Of a DNA stretch of 64,000 bases, positions 24,537 to 33,651 are shown piece after piece. The DNA comes from Candidatus Nanoarchaeia archaeon (GTDB lineage Archaea > Nanobdellota > Nanobdellia > Woesearchaeales > UBA525), in assembly GCA_028279755.1 (NCBI GenBank), contig JANQNB010000011.1, forward strand, positions 230,711-294,710. The letters are read 5' to 3'. A model generated the notes under the pieces. It saw nothing but the letters and a program-made list of their open reading frames with translations. It was not told the origin of the DNA and ran no database searches. The stretch's first letter is position 1; every line of letters begins with the position of its first letter. The position numbers and the translations under genes are program-made.

Positions 24537-26839
24537 TCAAAGCTTGGCATCTGCATCAAGCGCTTGCTCCGCAAAAAGTCTTCTGGCGTGTCGTATTCTT
24601 CGAGGTCGTGCCAATTCGCGGGCAGTTCCCGTTCGAGGACATAGAGCACGTATTCGTCGAACCGGTAGAGGGTGCTCTCGCTGAGCAGCCAGGGCTCGCT
24701 CGCATTGATCATCGCACCGCCGTTCAGCCAGGTCGTGAAGTTCGTCGCGTTCAGGGTCATCTCCTGCCTGCTGAGGCAGAGCGGGTCAGCGCAGAAGTCC
24801 CTCGTCTCTTCAGGGATCGTGAAGGGCTCGGTATAGAGCAGGAAGGCTTCGATCTCATAACTTCCTGGCGCGAGTTCGGCGTGCACGACTGGTTCTTGTC
24901 CTGAGAGCGTGAGGTTGAGGCTCTGGTTCAGGGCGACAAGCCAGTCTTCGACATCCTGGGCAGTGAGCAAGCCCTCTGCTTGCAGCTGTTCGAGCTCGCG
25001 ACGTTTCGCGTCCAAGTCGAAGGTGCTGACATGTTCCTCGACGCTGAATGTAAAGAAGCCGACGAACGGCACGTCCTCGTCATAGGGCGTCTCCTTGATC
25101 CGCTTGAAGTTCAGGATGACCATGTCGCTCGCGTTCAGCATGGCTCGGTGCTCGCGCACCAATGCTTGCGTCAATGTCCGGCCGCTCAATTCCTCGACCT
25201 GCGCCGGCGTTCTTTTCATCATGGTGAGCGTGACGTTCCGGAGCGGCCAGAGCTCGAGCTGGAAGCTCTTGGTGATGCCCTCCTGGTAATTGTCGTACTC
25301 GAGGCCGCTGCCCATGTAGCCCTCCTTGCTGTACAAGAGCACGCCGCCGTAGCGGCAGTAGGGCAGGGTCGTGACAAGCTCGCCGTTCTCGTCGCTCTCG
25401 CCGATGAAATATTCCTCGCCGCAGGAATAGCTCACCCTCGCAAAGGGCAAGGGCTCGAGCGTGTACTTGTCCCGGGTCTTGATGAGGAGGGTGTTCTCCA
25501 CGCGCTGCAAGGGGCTGGTGAAATCGATCTGTTCGTCGAGGATGAGGAAGTCGTCCGCGCTCGCGCTCCTGTTGAGCGGCTTGTTCCGCCGGATGTTCGC
25601 CTCGAGGGCAAAGCTCCAGTCCAGGCCTTTGCCGTCGAAGGCTTCTGCATCGGTGAGGGTGACGATGACCGGGTAGGCGAGGTCGTATCGGAAGCGGTAG
25701 TCGTTGATGAACACGCCGGCGATCCTGCTCACCAGGCCGCCGGTGTCTGCGCTCCGCGGCTTGAGCAATTCCTGGCCGCCGTTGATGCTCAGGTAGGGCT
25801 TGGTGCCAGGATAGAAGAAGCGCGCGCTCAGCTCGGGATGGATCTCCTCGCTAACGTTCAGGTAGAGGTAGGTGAAGATGCCGGCATAGAGCTGCTGCTC
25901 GAGCTCGGTCATGCTTGCCATCTTCTCTTCTGAAGGCCAGATCGGGACAAAGTTGCCCATCGCGTTCACCACCTGGATGAAGCTGGTCCATGGTAGGACT
26001 TCTTCGGCGATGACCTGCTCGACCTGCGTCCTGATCCAGAAGTTCTCCTCGCCGAGCAAGGTGACTGCGCGCATCGGCGGCAAAGGCTGGTCAACCCCGC
26101 TGTACACGCTGAGCAAGTGAAGGGTGAGTCGTTCAAGATAGGCTGTCCGTCGTTCTGCGTCTGCGAGCTGGTGCGCAAGGGTGTAGAGCCGGACCATGTC
26201 GACGTCTGCTTCTCCGGTGAATTCTGTGAGGGTGACGCGCTGTCCGCTTGCGAGCTCGGTGATCACGACCGGCATGTCGACAGTGCCGAGCACGCCGCTC
26301 TGGGTGAAGAGGACCTCCACGTCGAGCATGCCGGTGCGCTCTACTTCGAACTGGTCCTGCAGGTTCTCGAAATCGTTGAGGCAGGCTTCAAGCTCTATGG
26401 GGAGCGCAGCCTCAAGTTGTTCCTGCAGGCTCGGGTGGTCGTTCTGTACGATGACCGTGATCGGGCAGGGAGCGCCGCGCTTGCACAAGGGCGGTTGTTC
26501 GCTCGCTTCGCAGCCGAGGATGTTGCCGCAGGGCTTGACATGACTCCAGTACGGGACCACTTGCGGCGGGAAGGCGACGACTTCAGCGTCGTACGCGCGC
26601 GGGCTTCTCCGGAGATGGTTGGTCTCGAGGAAGCCGCCGTTCGCGCCCGCAGTCCGGAGCAAGCGTTCCAGACTCACTTCTGTGCAGCTCGCGATAAACT
26701 CAGAAACCGGTGCGACTGCCCGCACTTCCGGCGTGGCGATGTCCGAGTCAGGCGAGCGTGTGAGCAGGAAGAGAATCAGGATAAGCAGGAGGAGCACGAC
26801 GCCGATGACCACGTAGAGCGCTATCTGCCCGCGTCGCAT
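24533..26839 (-). CDS. Class III signal-peptide protein B2 of the duplicated A-B module
   Basis: Exported protein of 768 residues, paralogue of B1. It begins MRRGQIALYVVIGVV with the RGQ cleavage context of class III signal peptides and a 20-residue hydrophobic core. Extracellular blocks shared with B1: LERLTLHLLSVYSGVDQPLPP, FALEANIRRNK and LLKPRSADTGG. Four-Cys-rich stretch after residue 100 (CGNILGC, CKRGAPC). The ATG at 26839 overlaps the A2 stop by one base (TGATG) and follows GGAGGTGGC. Internal carboxypeptidase-like Ig strands are possible in the C-terminal half, but I cannot assign them. The protein is probably the partner of A2. Confidence 0.86.
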   Translation of the reverse strand: MRRGQIALYVVIGVVLLLLILILFLLTRSPDSDIATPEVRAVAPVSEFIASCTEVSLERLLRTAGANGGFLETNHLRRSPRAYDAEVVAFPPQVVPYWSHVKPCGNILGCEASEQPPLCKRGAPCPITVIVQNDHPSLQEQLEAALPIELEACLNDFENLQDQFEVERTGMLDVEVLFTQSGVLGTVDMPVVITELASGQRVTLTEFTGEADVDMVRLYTLAHQLADAERRTAYLERLTLHLLSVYSGVDQPLPPMRAVTLLGEENFWIRTQVEQVIAEEVLPWTSFIQVVNAMGNFVPIWPSEEKMASMTELEQQLYAGIFTYLYLNVSEEIHPELSARFFYPGTKPYLSINGGQELLKPRSADTGGLVSRIAGVFINDYRFRYDLAYPVIVTLTDAEAFDGKGLDWSFALEANIRRNKPLNRSASADDFLILDEQIDFTSPLQRVENTLLIKTRDKYTLEPLPFARVSYSCGEEYFIGESDENGELVTTLPYCRYGGVLLYSKEGYMGSGLEYDNYQEGITKSFQLELWPLRNVTLTMMKRTPAQVEELSGRTLTQALVREHRAMLNASDMVILNFKRIKETPYDEDVPFVGFFTFSVEEHVSTFDLDAKRRELEQLQAEGLLTAQDVEDWLVALNQSLNLTLSGQEPVVHAELAPGSYEIEAFLLYTEPFTIPEETRDFCADPLCLSRQEMTLNATNFTTWLNGGAMINASEPWLLSESTLYRFDEYVLYVLERELPANWHDLEEYDTPEDFLRSKRLMQMPSFE

Positions 26840-29800
26840 CAATAGCCACCTCCAGGATTACCGTAGCCAGGATTGCCATAGCCCGGGTTGCCGCCATAGC
26901 CGCTGACATCCCACGGGCTCTCGTACGGATCGGTCTGTCCAAAGTCGATCGTCTCGTTCGTCACACCGCCGCGATCGTACGCGCTTGGCTGGATCGGCCT
27001 GCAGTATCGCTTGTCAGCGCCTGGCTGCGGGAACGATTTGGTGAAGGTGATGCAGATTTGTGCGTATTCGATTGAGCTGTTCAGGCTCCAGTACTCGTTC
27101 ACGACCTCGCCTTCGGCAAGGCTGACCGGCTCGCTGGTCAAGGCTTTCGCGCCTGGCTCGAGCGTGGCAGTGTAGGAATTGTCGTCCCATGGGCTGACAG
27201 CGACGGCGCTGGCGATGTACAGAATCTGATCGCTGCTCGGGTCGTCTGCACGCTCGCCGACGTGGAGGAATTCTGCGGCAAAGGTCAGGACTGCGCGGTA
27301 ATGTCCTGCCTGCCAGGCATAGACTGCACCATCGTCCTCTGTGAGATCGCCAAAGCGCCCGGTTGGATTGCACAAATCGTCTTTCCAGCGCTCGGCGTTC
27401 AAGGCTCGGTCGATGTCGTCGGCGAGCTCTTCGTCGCCCCAATTGCTCATCAAGGCCCAGCTCGTCGCTTCCTCTCCATAATACTGGATGAAGACATTAC
27501 CCATGCCCTCGACCCAGTTGTAGAACGTCGCTGTGGTCTGTGGATTGTAGCGCGATCCCCGGCCGGGCGCTGACTCGTCCTCAGCAGTTTCGCCAGTCTC
27601 GGTTTCCTCTTCTGCTTCCTCTTCAGGTTCTTCTTCAGTTTCCTCTTCAGCAGGTGGAGTCGCGGATGCTGTTTGTCGTTCCCGCGCTTCGCGCTCGTTC
27701 GCCTGGCGCCTGATCATGCGGTAATTGTCACCGCTGTAGCCAAGGCCTGGGATGAGCTTCTCGATCAGGCTGTTCGTGGTGAGCTCGCAGTCTTCCTCTT
27801 CGCACAAGGCATTCTGGCACAGGTCTGCCTGATAGGGGTAGATGAACTGATCGCTCATGCTGCCAGGGCCTGTCACGTAGGAGAAGTCGTCAGTATAGCT
27901 GAGTGTGGTGAGGAGCCGGCAGCCGAAACCCTTGAGGGAGATGTCATTGTAGAGGGTTTCCTCTCCACAGACAGAATCCTCATAATAGCTCTTCACGAGG
28001 ATGAGCGGGTTCTGGATGACGCGGTTGACATTGCCCATCAGGTTGGTGATCGTCCTGACATAGGGCAGTTCGAAGACTTCGCCGAGCACCTGTCGGCACA
28101 TCAGCGTGCCCCGCGTTTCTTCGCACACCGCGATGGTGTGGCCTGCTGCAGCCTGTTCTTTCAGGCATTGCAGATAGCCGCATTCGATCTGGCGCCACTT
28201 ATTCAGGTTGAAGACGACGCCGCTCCAGCAGCGCGTGGCGATGCTCATGATCAGGCTGTTGCTCACATCCGGGCGGCTGAGGTTGCCGGTCATCTTATCG
28301 ACCGCAGCACTGTAGAACTGATCATCGCCGCCAACCCCTTGCAGTCCTTGGAGCCATTCGTCGTCTGCGCTCACCAGTTTGTTCTCGACGTAATTCGGAT
28401 CATCAGGATCGTTCATCCGCTGGGCTGTGTTGCAATGGACCCAGTCGCAGAATTGCCGCAGCTTGCCTTCAGCCTCTTCGCCGGCTTCAGTCACGGTGTT
28501 CACCGCAGTGTCTGCCGCTCCTTGCGCCCCGCTGCGCGCCTGGCCTGACCAGGTGCTCATGCTCATCATGAGCATCGGCCCGGTGATGCCGCTCCCTGCC
28601 TGCATCAATGCCTGACCCACAGGCAAGGCCATCATCAACCTGCCGATGCCTTCTGTGCCGAGGCCGTATTGCGAGATGATGTTGACCACCTGCTGCATCG
28701 AGCAGAGTTGGCTGAACGTGGCCATGAGCTGGTCAGCGTAGCCGATGAGCTTCATGGTGTCGCCTTCGAGGTAGTCGCGTTGCTCATTGATCTTATTGAT
28801 GAACGCTTCCCCTGGATCGCCGAGCTTGCTGTTGCGCAGGTTGACTGGCCAGTACAGGGTTTCGACTTCTGGCACAGTGTAAATCGTGTCGTCCTTCTCC
28901 ACCGTGAGAGTGAGGTTGCAGCGCACGAGGATTGTCTCGCTTGGCAGCTCGCTCGTGTCCTGGCGCAGGAAGCTCGCGTCGATCCGGTTCGGCTCGTCCC
29001 AGTCAGCGTCAGGATAGAATATCTTCGTGTTCACATAGAGGTCTGCGCCCATTGTCCAGTTCTCATCATCGTCTGGGCCATAGGGGTTATCAACGCTCTC
29101 AGGGGCTTCGACAAGCTGGCAGGACTCGACATCCATGACTTGGCGGTAGATGCGTGCGCCTGAACTCTGGCGTTTGATCTCGTAGTTGATGAATTGCGGG
29201 TAGTCGATCGCGTTGTCGAGCGCGAGCTGTAAGGCTGCGCGGTTGATCGGGTCTGGCGTGGCTGCTGTCGCTTTGGCTGTGAAGAAGCTCGGCTTGGTCG
29301 TCGCGTTCGCCACCTTGAGGATGCGAGGGATGTACAAGGTGCTTGTCGTCTCGTGGCCCACTGCGTCGGTGAACACGAGCGGCACCTGCAGGTTGCGGCC
29401 GTGCGCGAGGTTGCCGATGCTCATGCTGCATTCCTGCTCGAAATTCTGGGTGCGATCGCACTCGATGCTTTCTGTGGCATTCTCTGAGACATTGCGCTGC
29501 ACTTCGTACGTCCACGCAGTCATTGTCACGCGCGTGACAGCGTCGGTGAGTGTCGCAGTTATTTCGAGTTCGCCGTCTTCCGCGATCACGCCGAGCACAC
29601 CAGTGCCGCGTGTCACCACATTCACGTTCGCTGGCGCTTTGGCGTCGCAGACCACGCGCGTCACCTCGCCAGGGTTTGTGACCGGATTGCCTGCGTCGTC
29701 TTGGCTTGGGATGCCGTTCGCGCTCACGACCGCGAGATCGAGCCGTGCCTCGTCGCCGCACGTTACTGTGGCTCGGCCGTAGCAGGTCGTGCCAGAGCAG

Positions 29801-30396
29801 TTGTTGGCATTGAAGGTCGTGCTGCCGAGCTTGTAGAAGATGAGATGGCGATGGAACGTTCCCACGCTGTCCTCGAGCTGTATCGTGACCTCAGTTGGGA
29901 TGCCGCTGCCGACAAAGCATTTGAGCTCATCACAGAGCTCGGTTTCGATGCTCGTGACTGTAGGCGCGATCTCGTCGAGCTGGAACACATGCGTGATGTT
30001 GCCGCGTCGACCGCCGCCACCGTAGTGGAACCGGTACGGGATCGTCACGGTCGTGTTCGCCGGCATGATCAGCAGGTTTGGCAGCACGCAACTCGTGATG
30101 TTGCTTGTCGCGTTGTGCAGGCATTGGCTCAGGTCGATGCGGCGATCGACATAGCTTGCTGCGATTGCCGGATCGGAGTGAAGTTCGCTGAGGGTGAGGT
30201 AGAGATAGCCGAGATTGGTGTCAGTCGTGACCTCGACATCCACGAGTTGTGGGTGCACTGGACTGACATACTGGACTGAATGCCCGTTGACTGTCAGGTC
30301 GAAGGAGAGGATAGTTTCGGCAGCGACCACTGGTGCAAGGAGAATTGAGAGCAAGAGGAGAGGGAAACATAGCTTCCACTGCCTTGGTAGGACCAC
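26839..30396 (-). CDS. Giant surface protein A2 of the duplicated A-B module
   Basis: First gene of the six-gene operon, about 1185 residues. A short basic n-region and a hydrophobic core ending PVVAAE form a Sec signal peptide. Ig-like domains follow (hinges LDEIAPTV and CDAKAPAN), then an amphipathic helical region with SKLGDPGEAFINKINE, matching ARDEIGNPGQ-like text in A1. The Cys block C-x4-C-x13-C-x8-C is at 28096-28182, followed by a Glu-rich segment, another beta domain and a Gly/Tyr/Asn/Pro tail (GYGNPGYGNPGGGY). GTG 30396 gives the signal peptide a normal length; a longer reading from 30519 would overlap metG. Promoter at 30442-30450. Confidence 0.83.
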   Translation of the reverse strand: MVLPRQWKLCFPLLLLSILLAPVVAAETILSFDLTVNGHSVQYVSPVHPQLVDVEVTTDTNLGYLYLTLSELHSDPAIAASYVDRRIDLSQCLHNATSNITSCVLPNLLIMPANTTVTIPYRFHYGGGGRRGNITHVFQLDEIAPTVTSIETELCDELKCFVGSGIPTEVTIQLEDSVGTFHRHLIFYKLGSTTFNANNCSGTTCYGRATVTCGDEARLDLAVVSANGIPSQDDAGNPVTNPGEVTRVVCDAKAPANVNVVTRGTGVLGVIAEDGELEITATLTDAVTRVTMTAWTYEVQRNVSENATESIECDRTQNFEQECSMSIGNLAHGRNLQVPLVFTDAVGHETTSTLYIPRILKVANATTKPSFFTAKATAATPDPINRAALQLALDNAIDYPQFINYEIKRQSSGARIYRQVMDVESCQLVEAPESVDNPYGPDDDENWTMGADLYVNTKIFYPDADWDEPNRIDASFLRQDTSELPSETILVRCNLTLTVEKDDTIYTVPEVETLYWPVNLRNSKLGDPGEAFINKINEQRDYLEGDTMKLIGYADQLMATFSQLCSMQQVVNIISQYGLGTEGIGRLMMALPVGQALMQAGSGITGPMLMMSMSTWSGQARSGAQGAADTAVNTVTEAGEEAEGKLRQFCDWVHCNTAQRMNDPDDPNYVENKLVSADDEWLQGLQGVGGDDQFYSAAVDKMTGNLSRPDVSNSLIMSIATRCWSGVVFNLNKWRQIECGYLQCLKEQAAAGHTIAVCEETRGTLMCRQVLGEVFELPYVRTITNLMGNVNRVIQNPLILVKSYYEDSVCGEETLYNDISLKGFGCRLLTTLSYTDDFSYVTGPGSMSDQFIYPYQADLCQNALCEEEDCELTTNSLIEKLIPGLGYSGDNYRMIRRQANEREARERQTASATPPAEEETEEEPEEEAEEETETGETAEDESAPGRGSRYNPQTTATFYNWVEGMGNVFIQYYGEEATSWALMSNWGDEELADDIDRALNAERWKDDLCNPTGRFGDLTEDDGAVYAWQAGHYRAVLTFAAEFLHVGERADDPSSDQILYIASAVAVSPWDDNSYTATLEPGAKALTSEPVSLAEGEVVNEYWSLNSSIEYAQICITFTKSFPQPGADKRYCRPIQPSAYDRGGVTNETIDFGQTDPYESPWDVSGYGGNPGYGNPGYGNPGGGY

Positions 30397-30441
30397 CCTT
30401 GCCAACCTCTCTTTTTGGATGGGTGTTTCTCGACGATAGAG

Positions 30442-30450
30442 CTTTATAAA
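30442..30450 (-). promoter_or_regulatory. TATA box of the six-gene surface operon
   Basis: TTTATAAAG read on the minus strand, in the 67-bp gap after metG. Transcription would start near 30416, giving a 20-nt leader with a GAGAGG ribosome site before the GTG at 30396. No other good box is seen inside the operon, whose genes all overlap. Confidence 0.65.
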
Positions 30451-30463
30451 GTTATTGAAGAGG

Positions 30464-32563
30464 CTAGTCAACCTTGCCGTTCGCGATCTGCGTCGACGTG
30501 ACCTGTGTATCGTTGACAAGCACGCGCGCGTCTTCGCAATAGACCTTGTTCTCTCGCACTGTAAGATTTAATTTGAAGAAATCGTCAATACTTATTTCTT
30601 TTTCTCCGCGCTCAAAACCTTCAATCACTACATGGTCCCCTGGCTGTGCGTCCGGCACGACGAGCAGTTCGCATTGGTCATCCTTCTCTGCACAGAGGAG
30701 CATGCCCTGGCTGAGCACGCCGCGCAGCTTTGCCGGTTCGAGGTTGTGCACGAGGATGATGTTCTTGTCCTGGAGCTCCTCTGCCTTATAGTAGGGCACC
30801 AGGCTTGAGACGATCGTGCGTTCCTCTCCTGAGCCGTCGTCGAGCGTGAGGATGTAGAGCTTGTCTGCCTTCGGATGGAGCTCAACATTGGTAATCTTGA
30901 CCACACGCAGGTCAAGGATTGCAGGTGAGAGGTCAGCGCTTTCCTTCTCTGGCGCGTCGAATTCCAAGGGTTCGATCGGCCGCCACAGTATTTCGGGCGT
31001 GCCGAGCTCGTGGTTCTCGAGGGTGAAACCCAAGTCGGCGAATGTCTGCTCGCCGAGATTCAGCTGTTGCTGCACTTTTTCGCAGAAGCCGGGCACGATC
31101 GGGCTGAGCAGGATGGACAGGTCTTTCACCAGGTTGGCGCACGTTGTGAGGACTGCCTGACTTGTCTCCTTGTTCTTCCACGGCTCTGCCGCCTGGAAGT
31201 ACTGATTGCCAAGATCGGCGAGATGGAGAAGTTCCTGTACCGCTTTCCTGAATTCATAGTTCTCGTAATGGGCCAGGATATTCTTTTCTTTCTCCTTGAC
31301 CTGTTCTTCAAGCGCTTTCGCTTTGTCGTCTGCAGCCTTACCGCTGAGTTTTGAATCATAGTTCTTGTTGATAAAGGAAAGTGTCCTGTACACCAAGTTC
31401 GCGACATTGCCGACGAGTTCCTTGTTGACCCGCTCTGTGAAATCGTTGATGTTCAGGTCGACGTCAGTCATGGCATGTCCCAAGTTTGCTGCGTAGTAGA
31501 AGCGCAGGAACTCAGTGTCAGCTATCTTGTCTGCGAATTCTGCCGCGGTCAGGAAGGTTCCTCGCGATTTTGACATCTTCTCGCCGTCGACGGTGAGGAA
31601 ACCATGCACCACGAGGTTGTCAGGGACTTTCCAGCCAGCGCCGTGGAGGGTTGCGGGCCAGAAGAGCAAGTGGAAATACGTGATGTCCTTGCCGATGAAG
31701 TGCTGCACGTCTGCGTCTGCCCAGACTTGTTTGGTTTTTTCGAGGTTTTTGTCGAGCAGGTTTGACAGGCTGCTGATATAGCCGATCGGCGCGTCCAGCC
31801 AGACGTAGAAGTATTTCTCTGTGCCTGGAATCTTGAAGCCGAAGTACGGGCCGTCGCGTGAGATGCACCAGTCTTCAAGGCCTTTCTCGATCCAGCCGAG
31901 CATCTGGTTGCGCACCTCTGGTTGGAGGCGCTTGTTCGTGGTGAGCCAGTCCCTGAGCCAGTCGCTGTAGTCTGAGAGCTTGAAGAAGAAATGCTGGGTT
32001 TTCTTCAGCACCGGCTTGTCCTTGCTGATGACGCTGTACGGATCGATGAGGTCTGTCGGCTTGTACGTGGCGCCGCATTTTTCGCACACATCGCCGTATT
32101 GGTCAGGCGCTTCGCATTTCGGGCACGTGCCTTTGACAAAGCGGTCAGGCAGGAAACGCTCGTCCTTCTCGCTGTACAGTTGCTCGATTTCCTTCTCGTA
32201 GACAAGCCCGGCTTTGACCAAAGCGTCGAAGACGCCTTCGCTGAGTTTCCTGTTTTCTTCGCTGTTTGTGGTGTAATAGCTGTCGAATTCGATGTTGTAC
32301 TTGGCGAAATCGTCCTGGTGCTCCTGCAGGAAGCGCGCGACGAGTTCCTCCGGGGAAACGCCTTCTTTTCTCGCATTGACCTCGATGGGCGTGCCGTGCG
32401 TGTCCCCGGCGCAGCAGTAGACCGCGTTCTTTCCCGCGAGCTTGAGATAGCGCACATAGATGTCTGTCTGGATGTATTCGACGAGATGGCCGATGTGGAT
32501 CGGGCCGTTCGCGTATGGCAGCGCGCTCGTCACGACAATATCCGGGTTTGTTGTTTCAGTCAC
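30464..32563 (-). CDS. metG: Methionyl-tRNA synthetase with C-terminal tRNA-binding domain
   Basis: Charges tRNA-Met; 699 residues. Class I signatures: HIGH within YANGPIHIGHLVEY near the start, a zinc knuckle CPKC...CEKC near residue 150, and KMSKS within DGEKMSKSRGTF. The C-terminal ~110 residues form a Trbp111-like tRNA-binding OB fold (HPKADKLYILTLDDG, SSLVPYYKAEEL, GVLSQGMLLCAE). A TTTATAAAA box at 32588-32596 predicts a leaderless start at the GTG 32563. The fused tRNA-binding domain is often a separate protein in archaea. Confidence 0.97.
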   Translation of the reverse strand: MTETTNPDIVVTSALPYANGPIHIGHLVEYIQTDIYVRYLKLAGKNAVYCCAGDTHGTPIEVNARKEGVSPEELVARFLQEHQDDFAKYNIEFDSYYTTNSEENRKLSEGVFDALVKAGLVYEKEIEQLYSEKDERFLPDRFVKGTCPKCEAPDQYGDVCEKCGATYKPTDLIDPYSVISKDKPVLKKTQHFFFKLSDYSDWLRDWLTTNKRLQPEVRNQMLGWIEKGLEDWCISRDGPYFGFKIPGTEKYFYVWLDAPIGYISSLSNLLDKNLEKTKQVWADADVQHFIGKDITYFHLLFWPATLHGAGWKVPDNLVVHGFLTVDGEKMSKSRGTFLTAAEFADKIADTEFLRFYYAANLGHAMTDVDLNINDFTERVNKELVGNVANLVYRTLSFINKNYDSKLSGKAADDKAKALEEQVKEKEKNILAHYENYEFRKAVQELLHLADLGNQYFQAAEPWKNKETSQAVLTTCANLVKDLSILLSPIVPGFCEKVQQQLNLGEQTFADLGFTLENHELGTPEILWRPIEPLEFDAPEKESADLSPAILDLRVVKITNVELHPKADKLYILTLDDGSGEERTIVSSLVPYYKAEELQDKNIILVHNLEPAKLRGVLSQGMLLCAEKDDQCELLVVPDAQPGDHVVIEGFERGEKEISIDDFFKLNLTVRENKVYCEDARVLVNDTQVTSTQIANGKVD

Positions 32564-32629
32564 GAGGAGGAAGAAAACCAAAGGGGGTTTTATAAAGGTT
32601 AAGGTTGGGTTTATGAAGAAAGGAATAAT

Positions 32630-33004
32630 CTATTTCTTCTTCGGCTCTTTCATCTTCTTCGTGAGGCCGATCTTCTCACCGCATTCCTCGCACTTGAAGA
32701 CATAGGCTTTCACGCCCTGCCAGGTCCGCCGCTTGTACTCGACCGTGGTTTCGCCTTTATGGCCGCACTTCGGGCATTCATACTCAATATTGAGCTCTGC
32801 AGTCTCTTCATGCTCCTTCTTCGGCTCTGCATAGCCACATTTCGGACAGTCATACGTAGGCGAGGTCTTCTTGGGCTTCTTCATCAGGCCTTCTTTGCAC
32901 TTCGGGCATTGCTTGCGGAACACCCAGGCGACAGCGCCGCCTTTCGGCTCGAATTTTCGGCGTGTGAAGTAGAGGCATTCATCGACAGATTCTGGTTGTT
33001 TCAT
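32630..33004 (-). CDS. Double zinc-ribbon protein
   Basis: Protein of 124 residues with four CxxC pairs: CPKCKEG, CPKCGYA, CPKCGHK and CEECGEK. This arrangement forms two zinc ribbons. It is Lys/Glu-rich and cytosolic, consistent with a nucleic-acid or ribosome contact. It lies upstream of metG on the same strand. The ATG 33004 follows a GAGGAGAAGG site. Not a recognised transcription factor; function uncertain. Confidence 0.85.
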   Translation of the reverse strand: MKQPESVDECLYFTRRKFEPKGGAVAWVFRKQCPKCKEGLMKKPKKTSPTYDCPKCGYAEPKKEHEETAELNIEYECPKCGHKGETTVEYKRRTWQGVKAYVFKCEECGEKIGLTKKMKEPKKK

Positions 33005-33040
33005 GAGCCTTCTCCTCGAAGCACTGGTATTAATACTTTT

Positions 33041-33484
33041 CTAGTCGATGATCGTCGCGATGAACATCATCACCGTGTTGAGCGGGAGGATCGCGATGAG
33101 CGTAACAGTGACAAGGCCGCCCCAGAAAAAGGTGAGCACGCCCGCAGCAAGGCTCACAGCAGCAAAAACCCACTTCAGCACCGGGGCATCGCTGAGCAGG
33201 ATGAAGAGGAGGGCTCCGACGATGGCAGCGACAAAGCCCAGCCAGGGAAATGACAGACTGAGATACTTCAGCACATCCACACCTGCCGCGATCGGTAACT
33301 TCCAGACGTCAGCCACAAAGTCGAAAAACAAAGCAATGGCGAGGAAGACGAGAACGAAGAGGATCAGGGCGATGGTAACAACCAACAATGCGTGGTCGAC
33401 CAAGAGCTGCATGAGCGCAGTTTCTGGAAGTACTGTAGCAAGGGCCTCTTGGAGCTGTTCATTCATCGAAGCGAAGACGCTCAT
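33041..33484 (-). CDS. Uncharacterised membrane protein, 147 residues
   Basis: Four or five hydrophobic helices after a short soluble N-terminus (MSVFASMNEQLQEALATV). No channel or transporter motif seen. I chose the ATG at 33484: an ACATAAAAAG box at about 33506-33514 predicts a transcript start there. The ATG at 33466 is an alternative. The upstream in-frame extension runs through the tRNA-Thr gene and is not coding. Divergent from tRNA-Thr. Confidence 0.75.
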   Translation of the reverse strand: MSVFASMNEQLQEALATVLPETALMQLLVDHALLVVTIALILFVLVFLAIALFFDFVADVWKLPIAAGVDVLKYLSLSFPWLGFVAAIVGALLFILLSDAPVLKWVFAAVSLAAGVLTFFWGGLVTVTLIAILPLNTVMMFIATIID

Positions 33485-33564
33485 GGGGCATTTCGAGAAC
33501 TCATCCTTTTTATGTCCTTCGGAGGAGATATTTTTATAAAGCGCTCGTTCACTCTCGCAGCTGT

Positions 33565-33651
33565 GCTCCCTTGGCGCAGCGGTAGCGCGCTTCCTTGGTA
33601 TACGCAAGCGCAAAGAGGAAGAGGTCCCGAGTTCAAATCTCGGAGGGAGCT
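33565..33651 (+). tRNA. tRNA-Thr (GGT anticodon) with 15-nt intron
   Basis: Full cloverleaf: acceptor GCTCCCT/AGGGAGC, D arm GCGC-AGCGGTA-GCGC, anticodon stem CTTCC/GGAAG, T arm CCGAG-TTCAAAT-CTCGG and discriminator T. The anticodon loop TTGGTAA is split after position 37 by a 15-nt intron (33601-33615), the canonical archaeal site. Mature length is 72 nt. The last nucleotides are duplicated downstream (see the repeat at 33638-33724). Confidence 0.93.

Noticed and set aside
22194..24644. Plus-strand open frame of 816 codons
   Set aside because: It is antisense to A1, has no promoter or ribosome site, and reads as low-complexity charged sequence; A1 has a credible N-terminal helix, Ig hinges and operon overlaps.
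26839..30519. Longer A2 reading from an ATG at 30519
   Set aside because: It would overlap the end of metG, put a basic non-signal segment before the hydrophobic core and ignore the TATA box at 30442.
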